35,195 nucleotides of DNA from Comamonadaceae bacterium CD01 (GTDB lineage Bacteria; Pseudomonadota; Gammaproteobacteria; Burkholderiales; Burkholderiaceae_C): contig PGEI01000025.1 of assembly GCA_002894305.1 (NCBI GenBank), positions 1-35,195 on the forward strand, in the 5' to 3' direction. Shown here one piece after another: positions 26,316 through 33,891 of the stretch. The translations under genes were made by a program, and so were the position numbers. How positions within the stretch are numbered: the first letter of the stretch is position 1; every line of letters begins with the position of its first letter. Below the pieces are notes generated by a model, which searched no databases, was not told the DNA's origin, and worked only from the letters and a program-made list of their open reading frames with translations.

Positions 26316-27029
26316 TCACATGGGGCAGGCCTCCTGTTCCAGCGCGGCCTGCAGCGCAAGCTCCAACCGCTGCGCGCATGCCTGCCCATCGAAGTGCACG
26401 GCCAGTTCGGCGGCGCTGACGGTGGTGGCCGCCAGGGTCCGGGCATCGGCCCCGTCGCGACCCAGGGCATCGCACATCAGCCGCCACGGCGACGGCTGCA
26501 ACAGCACGCCGCCAACCAAAAGCACGCCGCTGGCACGGCGCACCTGGGCCAGGCCGGCGATCTTGCGGCCCCGGGCCAGCACCTCCCAGGGGGACAGGCC
26601 GCCAAAGCAGGCCCAGTCCACCGCCATGCGCTGCGCGGGCTGCATGGCGCGCAGCGCCTCGGGCGCCAGCGCCTGCGCGTCCACGCCGCCCTGCTGCAGC
26701 ACCCGGGCAATGGCCTCGCCCAGCCAGCGGTAGCTGGCCACCAGGCCCTGGCGGGCCAGCGGATGGTCCGGCGGCAGCGCCACCGACAGGCCCAGCATCC
26801 ACGGCCCGGTCAGCACCGCGCCGCCGCCGGACTGGCGCAGCAGCACTTGCACCTGGCTGCCTGCCTGTGCCAGCAGCCGGCGCTGCGAGCAGCCGAGCAC
26901 GACGACCGGCTCCCGGTAGCGCCAGAGGCGAAAGCACGGCACCGTCACCGGCTGCGCGAGCTGCTGCTCATTCCACAGCTGTTCGCGCACGGCCTCGGGC
27001 GGCGTCAACGATGGGAGCGGTGCGGTCAT
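26316..27029 (-). CDS. Lipoate-protein ligase domain protein
   Basis: This 237-residue protein of the LplA/LipB fold has RQSGGGAV (65-72), the lipoate-binding loop, and K156 in GRKIAGLAQ, the lysine that contacts lipoyl-AMP. The C-terminal accessory domain of E. coli LplA is absent. Its ATG overlaps the stop of the E2 catalytic-domain gene (ATGA at 27026-27029). It probably attaches lipoate to the free lipoyl-domain protein encoded two genes upstream, making this a dedicated ligase. Ligase or octanoyl/amidotransferase activity cannot be separated from sequence. Confidence 0.85.
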   Translation of the reverse strand: MTAPLPSLTPPEAVREQLWNEQQLAQPVTVPCFRLWRYREPVVVLGCSQRRLLAQAGSQVQVLLRQSGGGAVLTGPWMLGLSVALPPDHPLARQGLVASYRWLGEAIARVLQQGGVDAQALAPEALRAMQPAQRMAVDWACFGGLSPWEVLARGRKIAGLAQVRRASGVLLVGGVLLQPSPWRLMCDALGRDGADARTLAATTVSAAELAVHFDGQACAQRLELALQAALEQEACPM

Positions 27030-27748
27030 GGCCTGCCCGACAGCGAATCGGGAGCTTCGAGATAGGTCTTCACGGCCCGCAGGAACTGCGCGGCCGGGTA
27101 GCCGTCGATGGCCCGGTGGTCGAACACCAGGGTCAGCGTCGTCATCGCGGCGACGCACACCTGCCCATCCCGCACCACGGCGCGTTCGCGCACGCTGCTC
27201 ACGCCCAGAATTCCCACCTGCGGCGGGTTCAGCACCGGCGTGAACCAGTCAATGCCCGTCATGCCCAAGTTGGTGACCGTGAAGGTCGCGCCCTGGTAGG
27301 CCTTGGGCGGCAGTTGGCCGGCACGGGTGCCCGTCGCCAGCTCCCGCGTTTCCTGCGCGAGCTGCGCCACGGGCTTGGTCCCGGCATCGCGGATCACCGG
27401 CACCATTAGCCCTTCGTCCAGCGCCACGGCCAGTCCCAGATGCACGGAGCTCTGGCACTCGATGACGTTGTCCTTGAGCAGCGCGTTCATGCGCGGGTGC
27501 CCGGCCAGCGCCAGCGCCGTGGCGCGCAGCACGCAGGCGGTGATGGTGGGCTTGGCCCCGCCCTGCGCCACCGGCTGCGCGCGCAGCCAGGCCTGGCAGG
27601 CCGAGACATCGACATCGACGCCCATGGCTACACGCGGCGCCTGCCAGCCCAGGGTCATGTTACGGGCGATGGCGCCGCGCAGGCCCTTGAGCGGGATGCC
27701 AGGGACGCTGGCGTTGGCAACGCCGGCTTCGGCAACGGTGATGCTCAT
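27026..27748 (-). CDS. E2 acyltransferase catalytic domain without lipoyl domain
   Basis: This 240-residue protein is only the C-terminal catalytic domain of a 2-oxoacid or acetoin dehydrogenase E2. The active site DHRAIDG is present (H211, D215), and GLRGAIARNM marks the usual domain start. There is no lipoyl domain, no Ala/Pro linker and no recognisable peripheral-subunit-binding domain. The lipoyl domain is encoded by the adjacent 81-residue protein, and the two genes overlap by ATGA (27745-27748). This looks like a functional split, because both halves are intact and translationally coupled. Confidence 0.9.
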   Translation of the reverse strand: MSITVAEAGVANASVPGIPLKGLRGAIARNMTLGWQAPRVAMGVDVDVSACQAWLRAQPVAQGGAKPTITACVLRATALALAGHPRMNALLKDNVIECQSSVHLGLAVALDEGLMVPVIRDAGTKPVAQLAQETRELATGTRAGQLPPKAYQGATFTVTNLGMTGIDWFTPVLNPPQVGILGVSSVRERAVVRDGQVCVAAMTTLTLVFDHRAIDGYPAAQFLRAVKTYLEAPDSLSGRP

Positions 27749-27990
27749 GCCAGCGTGCCCAGGCTCTGGCCGGGCTTGAAGGTGTCTTCGGCGGGCACGA
27801 GGATGGCCGCGATCACGCCATCAGCAGGCGCCAGCACCTCGTGGCTGGACTTGACCACCACCACGCTGACCACGGGCTGGCCGGCTTTGACGCTGTCGCC
27901 GACCTTGACCAGCCAGTCCTCGACCAGGGCCTCGGTGCCGGGCTCCACGTCCTGCCAGGCGTCTTGGGAAAGAATGATGTCGGTGCTCAT
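27745..27990 (-). CDS. Free-standing lipoyl-domain protein
   Basis: This 81-residue protein consists of one biotinyl/lipoyl domain (DIILSQDAWQ, then GDSVKAGQPV, then VVVVKSSHEV). The modified lysine is probably K47. The glutamate-aspartate-lysine pattern of normal E2 lipoyl domains is replaced by VVKSS, so the attachment site is atypical. It overlaps both neighbours by ATGA (27987-27990 with E1 beta, 27745-27748 with the E2 catalytic gene). It should carry the acyl group between E1 and the separate E2 core, much as GcvH does in glycine cleavage. Confidence 0.88.
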   Translation of the reverse strand: MSTDIILSQDAWQDVEPGTEALVEDWLVKVGDSVKAGQPVVSVVVVKSSHEVLAPADGVIAAILVPAEDTFKPGQSLGTLA

Positions 27991-29024
27991 GCGGATGCTC
28001 CTTGAAGTTGCGGTGCGGCCACCAGTTGCCGCGCGGCGGCGACGATGGCGTCGACCTGGGGAATAACAAACTGTTCCAGCGGACGGCTGTAGGGAATGGG
28101 CACATCGGGCACGGCCAGGCGCTTGATCGGAGCCTTGAGGCGCACGCTGTCGAGGTTCTCGGCCACCAGCGCGGCGATCTCGCCCGACAGGCCGAAGCTC
28201 AGGTAGTCCTCGTCGGCCACCAGCAGGCGGCCGGTCTTGCGTACCGACTTCAATACCGCCTCGCGGTCCAGCGGCACGATGGTGCGCAGGTCGATCACCT
28301 CGGCGTCTATGCCCGCATCGGCGAGCTTTTGCGCGGCCAGCACCGTCTTCTGCACCATTTGGCTCAGCGTGACGATGGTGAGATCGCGGCCCTCGCGCAC
28401 CACCTTGGCCTGGCCGAAGGGGATGGTGTACTGCTCCTCGGGCACTTCGTTGGTGCTGCCCTCGAAGTACGACATCCACGGCAGGCCCATGATGCCCTTG
28501 TGGTAGAGGAAGACCACCGGGTTGTCGTCGCGGATGGCCTGGGTCATCAGGCCCTTGGCGTCGTAGGCGTTGGACGGCACCACCACCTTCATGCCCGGCA
28601 TGTGGGCAAAGGTCGCGTACAGGCACTGCGAGTGCTGGGCCGCATCGTTGTAGCCGCCGCCGATGCCCGACATCAGCACCATGGGCAGCTTGATGTTGCC
28701 GCCGGCCATGTAGATGTTCTTGGCCATGTGGTTGTAGATCATGTCCATGCACACGCCGAAGAAGTCCACGAACATCAGCTCGGCGATGGGCCGCATGCCC
28801 TCGGCCGCCGCGCCGATGGCGGTGCCGATGAAGGCCGTCTCCGAGATCGGGGTGTCCATGATGCGGTCCTTGCCGTGCTTGGCCAGCAGGCCGCCGGTGG
28901 CGCCGAAGATGCCGCCGTACTTGCCGATGTCCTCGCCCATCACGAACACGTCGGGGTTGCGCTCGATTTCCTGGCCGATGGCCTCCGACACGGCCTGGGC
29001 CATGGTCAATTTGCGGGTTGTCAT
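27987..29024 (-). CDS. acoB: Acetoin/2-oxoacid dehydrogenase E1 beta subunit (second set)
   Basis: This 345-residue transketolase-like subunit has MGEDIGKYGGIFGATGG, RIMDTPISETAFIGTAIG, DAAQHSQCLYATFAHMPG and EVIDLRTIVPLDREA. The ATG at 29024 has GGAGA nine bases upstream and gives the normal MTTRKLTMAQAV start; the upstream in-frame ATG at 29114 lies in the E1 alpha gene. It forms the thiamine-dependent E1 with the preceding gene. Its sequence is distinct from the other E1 beta in the window. The acetoin label rests on the AcoR-type regulator and promoter. Confidence 0.85.
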   Translation of the reverse strand: MTTRKLTMAQAVSEAIGQEIERNPDVFVMGEDIGKYGGIFGATGGLLAKHGKDRIMDTPISETAFIGTAIGAAAEGMRPIAELMFVDFFGVCMDMIYNHMAKNIYMAGGNIKLPMVLMSGIGGGYNDAAQHSQCLYATFAHMPGMKVVVPSNAYDAKGLMTQAIRDDNPVVFLYHKGIMGLPWMSYFEGSTNEVPEEQYTIPFGQAKVVREGRDLTIVTLSQMVQKTVLAAQKLADAGIDAEVIDLRTIVPLDREAVLKSVRKTGRLLVADEDYLSFGLSGEIAALVAENLDSVRLKAPIKRLAVPDVPIPYSRPLEQFVIPQVDAIVAAARQLVAAPQLQGASA

Positions 29025-29049
29025 GCTTTGTCTCCGAAGTTCTGGGGCG

Positions 29050-30057
29050 TTAGCAGAAAACGTGCAGCAGCGCGTCCTCGGGCTTGGGGTACGGACTGCT
29101 GCGTCCGTAGTCATAGGCCTCGGTGATACGGGCGCTCACACGCTGGCGCAGGGCCTGGTCGGCCGCGTCGTCGAGCAGGCCGGCGCGGCGCAGGTGCTCG
29201 GCCAGGCGCGGGATCGGGTCGTTCTTGCGCAGCCCGGCCGTCTCACCCTTGGGGCGGTAGGTTTCGGGGTCGCCCTGGAAGTGGCCCAGGTAGCGGTCGG
29301 TCTTGACCTCGATCAGCGTCGGCCCCTCGCCACGGCGCGCACGCTCGACAGCCACGCCGGCCGCCTCGTAGACCGCGAGCGCATCGTTCTGGTCCACCAG
29401 CACGCCGGGCATGCCGTAGGCGGCGGCGCGGTCGGCATTCCAGGCCACCGAGGTGGATTCGTGCTTCTCCACCGAGATCGCGTACTTGTTGTCCTCGCAG
29501 ACGAAGAGCACCGGCAGCTTCCACAGCGCGGCCAGGTTCATCGACTCGTGAAAGGCTCCTTGGTTGGTCGCACCCTCGCCGAAAAAGGCCACGGCCACCC
29601 AGTCCTTGCCGCGCTTCTTGGCCGCCAGCGCCGCGCCGCAGGCCGGCGGCATGCTGGCACCGACGATGCCGCTGCAGCTGAACTTATGCGCTGGGTCGAA
29701 CAGGTGCATATGCCCGCCCTTGCCGCGCCCCAGTCCGGTTTCCTTGCCGAACATCTCGGCCGTCATCGGATTGAGCGGCACGCCCTTGGCGATGGCGAAG
29801 TGGTGCGGGCGGTGCGAGCCGACCACGGTATCGTCGTCATGCAGGTGGGCGCACACGCCCACCGCCACCGGCTCCTGTCCCGCGGCCAGGTGCATCTCGC
29901 CCGGCACGGGGCCAGAGCCGATGTCGAAGGCCAGGCCCTTCTGGATATGCGGCGGCAGCTTGCCTTCCATGTAGACCCGGGCCATGGTCTCTTCGTATTC
30001 CCGGATCTCGATCATCTTCTCGTACATCCACAGCTTGCGCTCGTTGCTTGGATTCAT
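29050..30057 (-). CDS. acoA: Acetoin/2-oxoacid dehydrogenase E1 alpha subunit (second set)
   Basis: This 335-residue thiamine diphosphate subunit has GLGRGKGGHMH near 108-118 and the cofactor motif GEGATNQG...DN (160-190), where GEG replaces the usual GDG. The ATG at 30057 follows GGAGA in the leader. It is the first gene of the operon, about 90 bases downstream of a -24/-12 promoter. It probably cleaves acetoin or another alpha-hydroxyketone, diketone or oxoacid. The physiological substrate is not fixed by the sequence. Confidence 0.87.
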   Translation of the reverse strand: MNPSNERKLWMYEKMIEIREYEETMARVYMEGKLPPHIQKGLAFDIGSGPVPGEMHLAAGQEPVAVGVCAHLHDDDTVVGSHRPHHFAIAKGVPLNPMTAEMFGKETGLGRGKGGHMHLFDPAHKFSCSGIVGASMPPACGAALAAKKRGKDWVAVAFFGEGATNQGAFHESMNLAALWKLPVLFVCEDNKYAISVEKHESTSVAWNADRAAAYGMPGVLVDQNDALAVYEAAGVAVERARRGEGPTLIEVKTDRYLGHFQGDPETYRPKGETAGLRKNDPIPRLAEHLRRAGLLDDAADQALRQRVSARITEAYDYGRSSPYPKPEDALLHVFC

Positions 30058-30148
30058 GGCGATGTCTCCGTCTGTCGTTGGGTACCGGCCCGCCGGATGA
30101 ACCGGCCGGGCCATGGATGAGCGCGACCGCGCCCATGCCTCTCCCAAC

Positions 30149-30163
30149 GCAAGCGGTGTGCCA
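30149..30163 (-). promoter_or_regulatory. Sigma-54 promoter of the aco-like operon
   Basis: The minus strand reads TGGCAC-ACCGC-TTGC, an exact match to the -24/-12 consensus. It points at E1 alpha (start 30057), giving a leader of about 80 bases. It agrees with the sigma-54 activator encoded at 21119-23056. Confidence 0.88.
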
Positions 30164-30283
30164 GCCGGCGCTCGGACGCCAGCGAATACGGGTAAGTCCC
30201 AGGAAATACCGGCATGCAAGGCCGGATTCCAGAGGCGCAGCCCCCCGCGCGGCCCGCAGGCCGGGGCTGCCGCGCCGCGGGGC

Positions 30284-30352
30284 ATGCGACAGATGCAGCA
30301 ACCGGATGCGACATCTGTCGCATCGGCATGCCCATGCAGCGACAGTTGTCGA
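30284..30352. promoter_or_regulatory. Three activator binding sites (UAS) upstream of the sigma-54 promoter
   Basis: The best site is ATGCGACA-TC-TGTCGCAT (30306-30323), a perfect palindrome around two bases. A weaker copy starts at 30284 (ATGCGACA-GA-TGCAGCA), and a third is GCGACA-GT-TGTCGA (30339-30352). Centres are 22 and 31 bases apart, close to whole helical turns, and lie roughly 130-185 bases upstream of the -24 element. This is the normal arrangement for an AcoR-like activator. Confidence 0.75.
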
Positions 30353-30379
30353 CCTCTGGCGGGACGGGCCGCTCAAAGC

Positions 30380-30411
30380 AAAAAAGGGAACGTATTGGCT
30401 ACGCTCCCTTT
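30380..30411 (-). terminator. Rho-independent terminator after murB
   Basis: On the minus strand, AAAGGGA and CGT pair with ACG and TCCCTTT (30383-30411, one mismatched pair), followed by a run of T. It lies about 100 bases after the murB stop, beyond repeat copy 3. Confidence 0.8.
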
Positions 30412-30440
30412 CCTGGCCAGTTCCTCTCAAGCAACTGGTT

Positions 30441-30500
30441 CTTACAGCATTTAATGCCTCAAGCGCTTACCCAGCAAGCGCTACAAGCTATCAAAACATT
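30441..30500. repeat. Dispersed palindromic repeat, copy 3
   Basis: AGCGCTT (30462-30468) and AAGCGCT (30476-30482) form a perfect 7-bp hairpin, followed by AGCTATCAAAA (30486-30496). The arrangement matches copies at 1601-1646 and 21001-21092. It lies in the murB 3' region. Confidence 0.65.
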
Positions 30501-30511
30501 AGCAAAACGGC

Positions 30512-31600
30512 TCACACCACCACCGGCTCCGGCTCCAGCCGGATGCCGAAGCGTTCGTAGACGCTGGTCTGTATCGCCTTGGCCAGCGTCATCACCTCGC
30601 CGCCGGTGACGCTGTCGTCCCGCGTGCCGCGGTTCACCAGCACCAGGGCCTGCTTGTCGTACACGCCGGCCTTGCCCACGGTTTTGCCCTTCCAGCCGCA
30701 GGCGTCTATCAGCCAGCCGGCGGCCAGCTTGATGCTGCCGTCGGGCATGGGGTAGTGCACGATCTTGGGGTCGCGCGCGATGATGTCCTGGCACTGCTCG
30801 GGCGTGACCGTGGGGTTCTTGAAGAAGCTGCCGGCGTTGCCGATCACGGCCGGGTCGGGCAGCTTGGCGCGGCGGATCTCGCACACCCAGTCGAAGATCT
30901 GCCGCGCCGTAGGCTGCGCCACGCCGGCCTCGGCGCGGCGGCGCTCCAGGTCCAGGTAGCCCAGTTCGGGCTTCCACGCCTTGGGCAGCAGGAAGCGCAC
31001 GTGGGTGATGACCGCCCGGCCCGCCAGCCCCATGCCCCTGCCCCAGTGGCCGGGCAGGCCGCCGCCCTCGTGCTCGGCCAGCGGCGCGGCGTGCTTGAAC
31101 ACCGAGTCGCGGTAGCCGAAGGCGCATTGCGCGGCGTCCAGGGTGAAGGGCCGGCCCGTGGCCAGGTCGATGGCGACGAGCGAATGGAAACGGTCCTGCA
31201 GCTCCACGCCATAGGCGCCTATGTTCTGCACCGGCGCCGCGCCCACGGTGCCGGGGATCAGCGCCAGGTTCTCCAGGCCCGGCCAGCCCTGGGCCAGGGT
31301 CCAGGCCACGGTGTCGTGCCAGACCTCGCCGGCGCCGGCCTCGACGATCCAGGCCTGGTCGGTTTCTTCCAGCAGGCGCCGGCCCTTGATTTCCATCTTC
31401 AGCACGACGGACCTCGCATCCCCCGTGAACACGATGTTGCTGCCCCCCCCGAGCACGAACAGCGGCTGGCGCGCCAGGCGATGGTCGGCCAGCAGGTCGT
31501 GCACGTCCTGCGGCGTGCGCACGCGCACCAGCGTGTGCGCGCGCGCCACGATGCCGAAGGTGTTGCAACTCTGCAGGGGGACGTTTTTCTCGACTAACAT
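30512..31600 (-). CDS. murB: UDP-N-acetylenolpyruvoylglucosamine reductase
   Basis: MurB uses NADPH and FAD to make UDP-N-acetylmuramic acid for peptidoglycan in the cytoplasm. The product has 362 residues (E. coli 342). The FAD site LGGGSNIVF is at 50-58, [17 protein letters not shown] is near 113-129, and the catalytic serine is in NAGSFFKNP near residue 272. It is the E. coli-like type I enzyme. It is divergent from yajQ. A GACAAT hexamer seven bases before the ATG suggests a leaderless or nearly leaderless mRNA. Confidence 0.96.
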   Translation of the reverse strand: MLVEKNVPLQSCNTFGIVARAHTLVRVRTPQDVHDLLADHRLARQPLFVLGGGSNIVFTGDARSVVLKMEIKGRRLLEETDQAWIVEAGAGEVWHDTVAWTLAQGWPGLENLALIPGTVGAAPVQNIGAYGVELQDRFHSLVAIDLATGRPFTLDAAQCAFGYRDSVFKHAAPLAEHEGGGLPGHWGRGMGLAGRAVITHVRFLLPKAWKPELGYLDLERRRAEAGVAQPTARQIFDWVCEIRRAKLPDPAVIGNAGSFFKNPTVTPEQCQDIIARDPKIVHYPMPDGSIKLAAGWLIDACGWKGKTVGKAGVYDKQALVLVNRGTRDDSVTGGEVMTLAKAIQTSVYERFGIRLEPEPVVV

Positions 31601-31607
31601 TGCCCGG

Positions 31608-31613
31608 ATTGTC
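31608..31613 (-). promoter_or_regulatory. Candidate murB -10
   Basis: The minus-strand hexamer GACAAT ends seven bases before the murB ATG, so transcription would begin at or next to the start codon. A CCCGCC/GGCGGG hairpin (31617-31632) lies just upstream. The -35 region is poor. Confidence 0.35.
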
Positions 31614-31666
31614 GCACCCGCCTCCGGGCGGGCGCGTGTGTGTACCGGCCAGCCGAGAGTGATGCC

Positions 31667-32152
31667 ATGCCTTCTTTTGATACCGTCTGTGAAGCCAACT
31701 TCGTCGAAGTGAAAAACGCCGTGGAGAACACCGCCAAGGAGATCGGCACGCGCTTCGATTTCAAGGGCACGTCCGCCGCCATCGAGCTCAAGGACAAGGA
31801 GATCACGCTGTTCGGCGACGCCGAGTTCCAGCTGCAGCAGGTCGAGGACATCCTGCGTGGCAAGCTGACCAAGCGCAGCGTGGACGTGCGCTTTCTGGAC
31901 GTGCAAAAGCCCCAGAAGATGGGCGGCGACAAGGTCAAGCAGGTGGTGCGCGTGAGAAACGGCATCGACAGCGAGCAGGCCAAGAAGATCCAGCGCCTGA
32001 TCAAGGACAGCAAGATGAAGCTGCAGGCGGCCATCCAGGAGGACAAGGTGCGCGTCACCGGCGCCAAGCGCGACGACCTGCAGGCGGCCATGGCACTGAT
32101 CCGCAAGGAAGTGGCCGACCTGCCGCTGGGCTTCGACAACTTCCGCGACTGA
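31667..32152 (+). CDS. yajQ: YajQ family nucleotide-binding protein
   Basis: This 161-residue protein has the full YajQ pattern ([22 protein letters not shown]..., [34 protein letters not shown]), close to the E. coli length of 163. It has two ferredoxin-like domains and binds nucleotides. Some members in Xanthomonas and Pseudomonas bind cyclic di-GMP. It starts a three-gene plus-strand row with a retropepsin-like protease and a degenerate HD-GYP protein. Confidence 0.95.
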   Translation: MPSFDTVCEANFVEVKNAVENTAKEIGTRFDFKGTSAAIELKDKEITLFGDAEFQLQQVEDILRGKLTKRSVDVRFLDVQKPQKMGGDKVKQVVRVRNGIDSEQAKKIQRLIKDSKMKLQAAIQEDKVRVTGAKRDDLQAAMALIRKEVADLPLGFDNFRD

Positions 32153-32178
32153 CCACCCCCACCCATAGCGCCGCCGCA

Positions 32179-32820
32179 ATGCGCCCGCTTCCCCCCCTTC
32201 TCTGCGCGCTGGCCCTGACGCTGCCCGTGCTGGCGCACGGCCAGAGCGTGGCGCTGGCCGGCGTGCTGGGCAGCAAGGCGCTGCTGGTCATCGACGGCGG
32301 CGCGCCGCGCGCGCTGGCCGTGGGCCAGGCGGCGTCAGGCGTCACGCTGCTGGCCGTCGGCGCCGACAGCGCCACCATCACCACCGCGGGCGGGCGCCAG
32401 ACGCTGTACCTGGGCGAGGCGCCGGTCAGCGTGGGCAGCCAGGGCGCGGGCATGCAGCGCCTGCTGCTGCACGCCGACGCGCGCGGGCACTTCACCGACG
32501 ACGGCGCGATCAACGGCCACGCGGTGCGCATGCTGGTGGATACCGGCGCGTCGGTGGTCTCGCTCGACCAGGCGCTGGCCACGCGCCTGGGCCTGCGCCT
32601 GGAGGGCGCCGAGCCGGTGCGCATGGCCACCGCCAACGGCACGGGCCAGGGCTGGCGCGTGCGGCTCGACTCGGTGCGCATCGGCGCCCTGCAACTGCGC
32701 GGCGTGGACGCCATCGTCACTGCACAGCCCATGCCCTTCGTGCTGCTGGGCAACAACTTCCTGACCCACTTCGAGATGAGCCGCAGCGGCAGCACCATGC
32801 TGCTGATGCAGCGCCCATGA
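32179..32820 (+). CDS. Retropepsin-like aspartic protease, secreted
   Basis: This 213-residue protein has a signal peptide (residues 1-22, ending AHG-QS). A C-terminal retropepsin-like domain carries the single catalytic motif DTGAS at 121-125 and ends in LLGNNFLTHFEMSRSGSTMLL. It fits the clan AA protease family found in proteobacteria (TIGR02281 type), which works as a dimer in the periplasm. The first 80 residues form a separate small beta-rich region. It follows yajQ by 26 bases and precedes the HD-like gene by seven. The substrate is unknown. Confidence 0.88.
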   Translation: MRPLPPLLCALALTLPVLAHGQSVALAGVLGSKALLVIDGGAPRALAVGQAASGVTLLAVGADSATITTAGGRQTLYLGEAPVSVGSQGAGMQRLLLHADARGHFTDDGAINGHAVRMLVDTGASVVSLDQALATRLGLRLEGAEPVRMATANGTGQGWRVRLDSVRIGALQLRGVDAIVTAQPMPFVLLGNNFLTHFEMSRSGSTMLLMQRP

Positions 32821-32827
32821 ACCGTCC

Positions 32828-33847
32828 ATGACCCCTGCAGCCCACGCCAGCGCCCCCGTTCTCGGCTTCGAGTCGGCCGACAGCGAATACGAAGACCTGC
32901 TGGGCCACTGGTCGGATCTGGAGTCGGCGCTGTCCATGGTACTGGGCCACCCGCGCCAGGTCAGCGGCTTTGCCGCCAAGGTGCAGCAGTGCGACCTGTG
33001 GCTGCAGAACCTCGTCACCCACGACACCGACGCCGCTCTGTACCTGATGTTCCAGCTGGCCGCCACGTCCATGGTCGGCTACAGCACGGCGCACGCGCTG
33101 GTGTGCGGCACGCTGTGCCATCTCCTGTCGCGCGAGCTGTCCCTGCCCGGCGCCGAGCGCGACGCGCTGGTACGCGCCGCGCTGACCATGAACATCGGCA
33201 TGACCGCGTTGCAGGACCAGCTGGCGCTGCAGCGCACGCCCCTGAGCGGCGAGCAGCGCCAAGTCATTGCGCAGCACTCGCAGGCGGGCGCGCAGCTGCT
33301 GCGCGAATGCGGCGTGAGCGACCCGCTGTGGCTGAGCGCCGTGCAGCGCCACCACGACATCGCCAGCGACGGCGGCAACCAGCCCCTGGCCGCACGCGCG
33401 CCGGCCGAGCGGCTGGCCTGGGTGCTGCTGCGCATCGACCGCTACGCCGCGATGATCAGCCCGCGCAAGTCACGCGAGGGACGCAGCGTCACCGAGTCGA
33501 TCCGCGCCATCGTCGGCCAGGACAGCGAGCGGCGCGACGAAGTGGGCATGGCGCTGGTGCGCGCCACCGGGCTGTGCCCGCCGGGCACCATGGTGCGCCT
33601 GGACAACGGTGAGGTGGCCGTGGTGCTGCGCCGCAGCGCCAAGGTCAACCACCCGATGGTCGCCGGCCTGCTGGACGCCCAGGGCAAGGAGCTGACGCTC
33701 ACCACCTTCTATCACACGGCCCTGCCCCAGCAGCCGCGCATCCAGTCGGCGCTGGCGCAGTCGGCCGTCACGGTGGAGCTCAACCACCGCACCATGGTGC
33801 GCGTGGGCATGTACGCGGCCCACCTGGGCGACATGGGCGCGCGCTGA
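32828..33847 (+). CDS. HD-GYP-like protein with a degenerate active site
   Basis: This 339-residue cytoplasmic protein resembles HD-GYP domains across about residues 80-235: H in STAHALVCGTLCHLL, the QHSQAGAQLL helix, HHD, and RIDRYAAMISPRKSR (compare DxYDAMTSxRPYR). The metal-binding HD pair is replaced by MN (ALTMNIGM), and the GYP motif is missing. Phosphodiesterase activity is therefore unlikely, and a binding or scaffold role is more plausible. The C-terminal 90 residues contain a small beta domain (GTMVRLDNGEVAVVLRR). It is the last gene of the yajQ row. Confidence 0.75.
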   Translation: MTPAAHASAPVLGFESADSEYEDLLGHWSDLESALSMVLGHPRQVSGFAAKVQQCDLWLQNLVTHDTDAALYLMFQLAATSMVGYSTAHALVCGTLCHLLSRELSLPGAERDALVRAALTMNIGMTALQDQLALQRTPLSGEQRQVIAQHSQAGAQLLRECGVSDPLWLSAVQRHHDIASDGGNQPLAARAPAERLAWVLLRIDRYAAMISPRKSREGRSVTESIRAIVGQDSERRDEVGMALVRATGLCPPGTMVRLDNGEVAVVLRRSAKVNHPMVAGLLDAQGKELTLTTFYHTALPQQPRIQSALAQSAVTVELNHRTMVRVGMYAAHLGDMGAR

Positions 33848-33866
33848 GAAGACGCCCGCCCGGCCC

Positions 33867-33883
33867 GTGCGCAACCCGCGCAC
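33867..33883. terminator. Weak hairpin between convergent genes
   Basis: GTGCGC (33867-33872) pairs with GCGCAC (33878-33883) between the HD-like gene and plsY, which converge here. There is no T tract on either side, so termination is uncertain. Confidence 0.3.
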
Positions 33884-33891
33884 GCCAGCAG

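Larger units (their letters stand above)
30058..30511. other. 454-base intergenic control region between the aco-like operon and murB
   Basis: This gap holds no gene that I can support. It contains, from left to right, the operon leader, the -24/-12 promoter (30149-30163), an 8-bp inverted repeat GCAGCCCC (30237-30244) with GGGGCTGC (30263-30270), three activator-like palindromes (30284-30352), the murB terminator (30380-30411) and repeat copy 3 (30462-30496). Confidence 0.8.

Noticed and set aside
27026-27990. Frameshifted single E2 gene
   Set aside because: Both parts start with ATG, end cleanly with ATGA overlaps and contain complete domains. The linker and binding domain are absent rather than out of frame, so a true split is more likely than an error.
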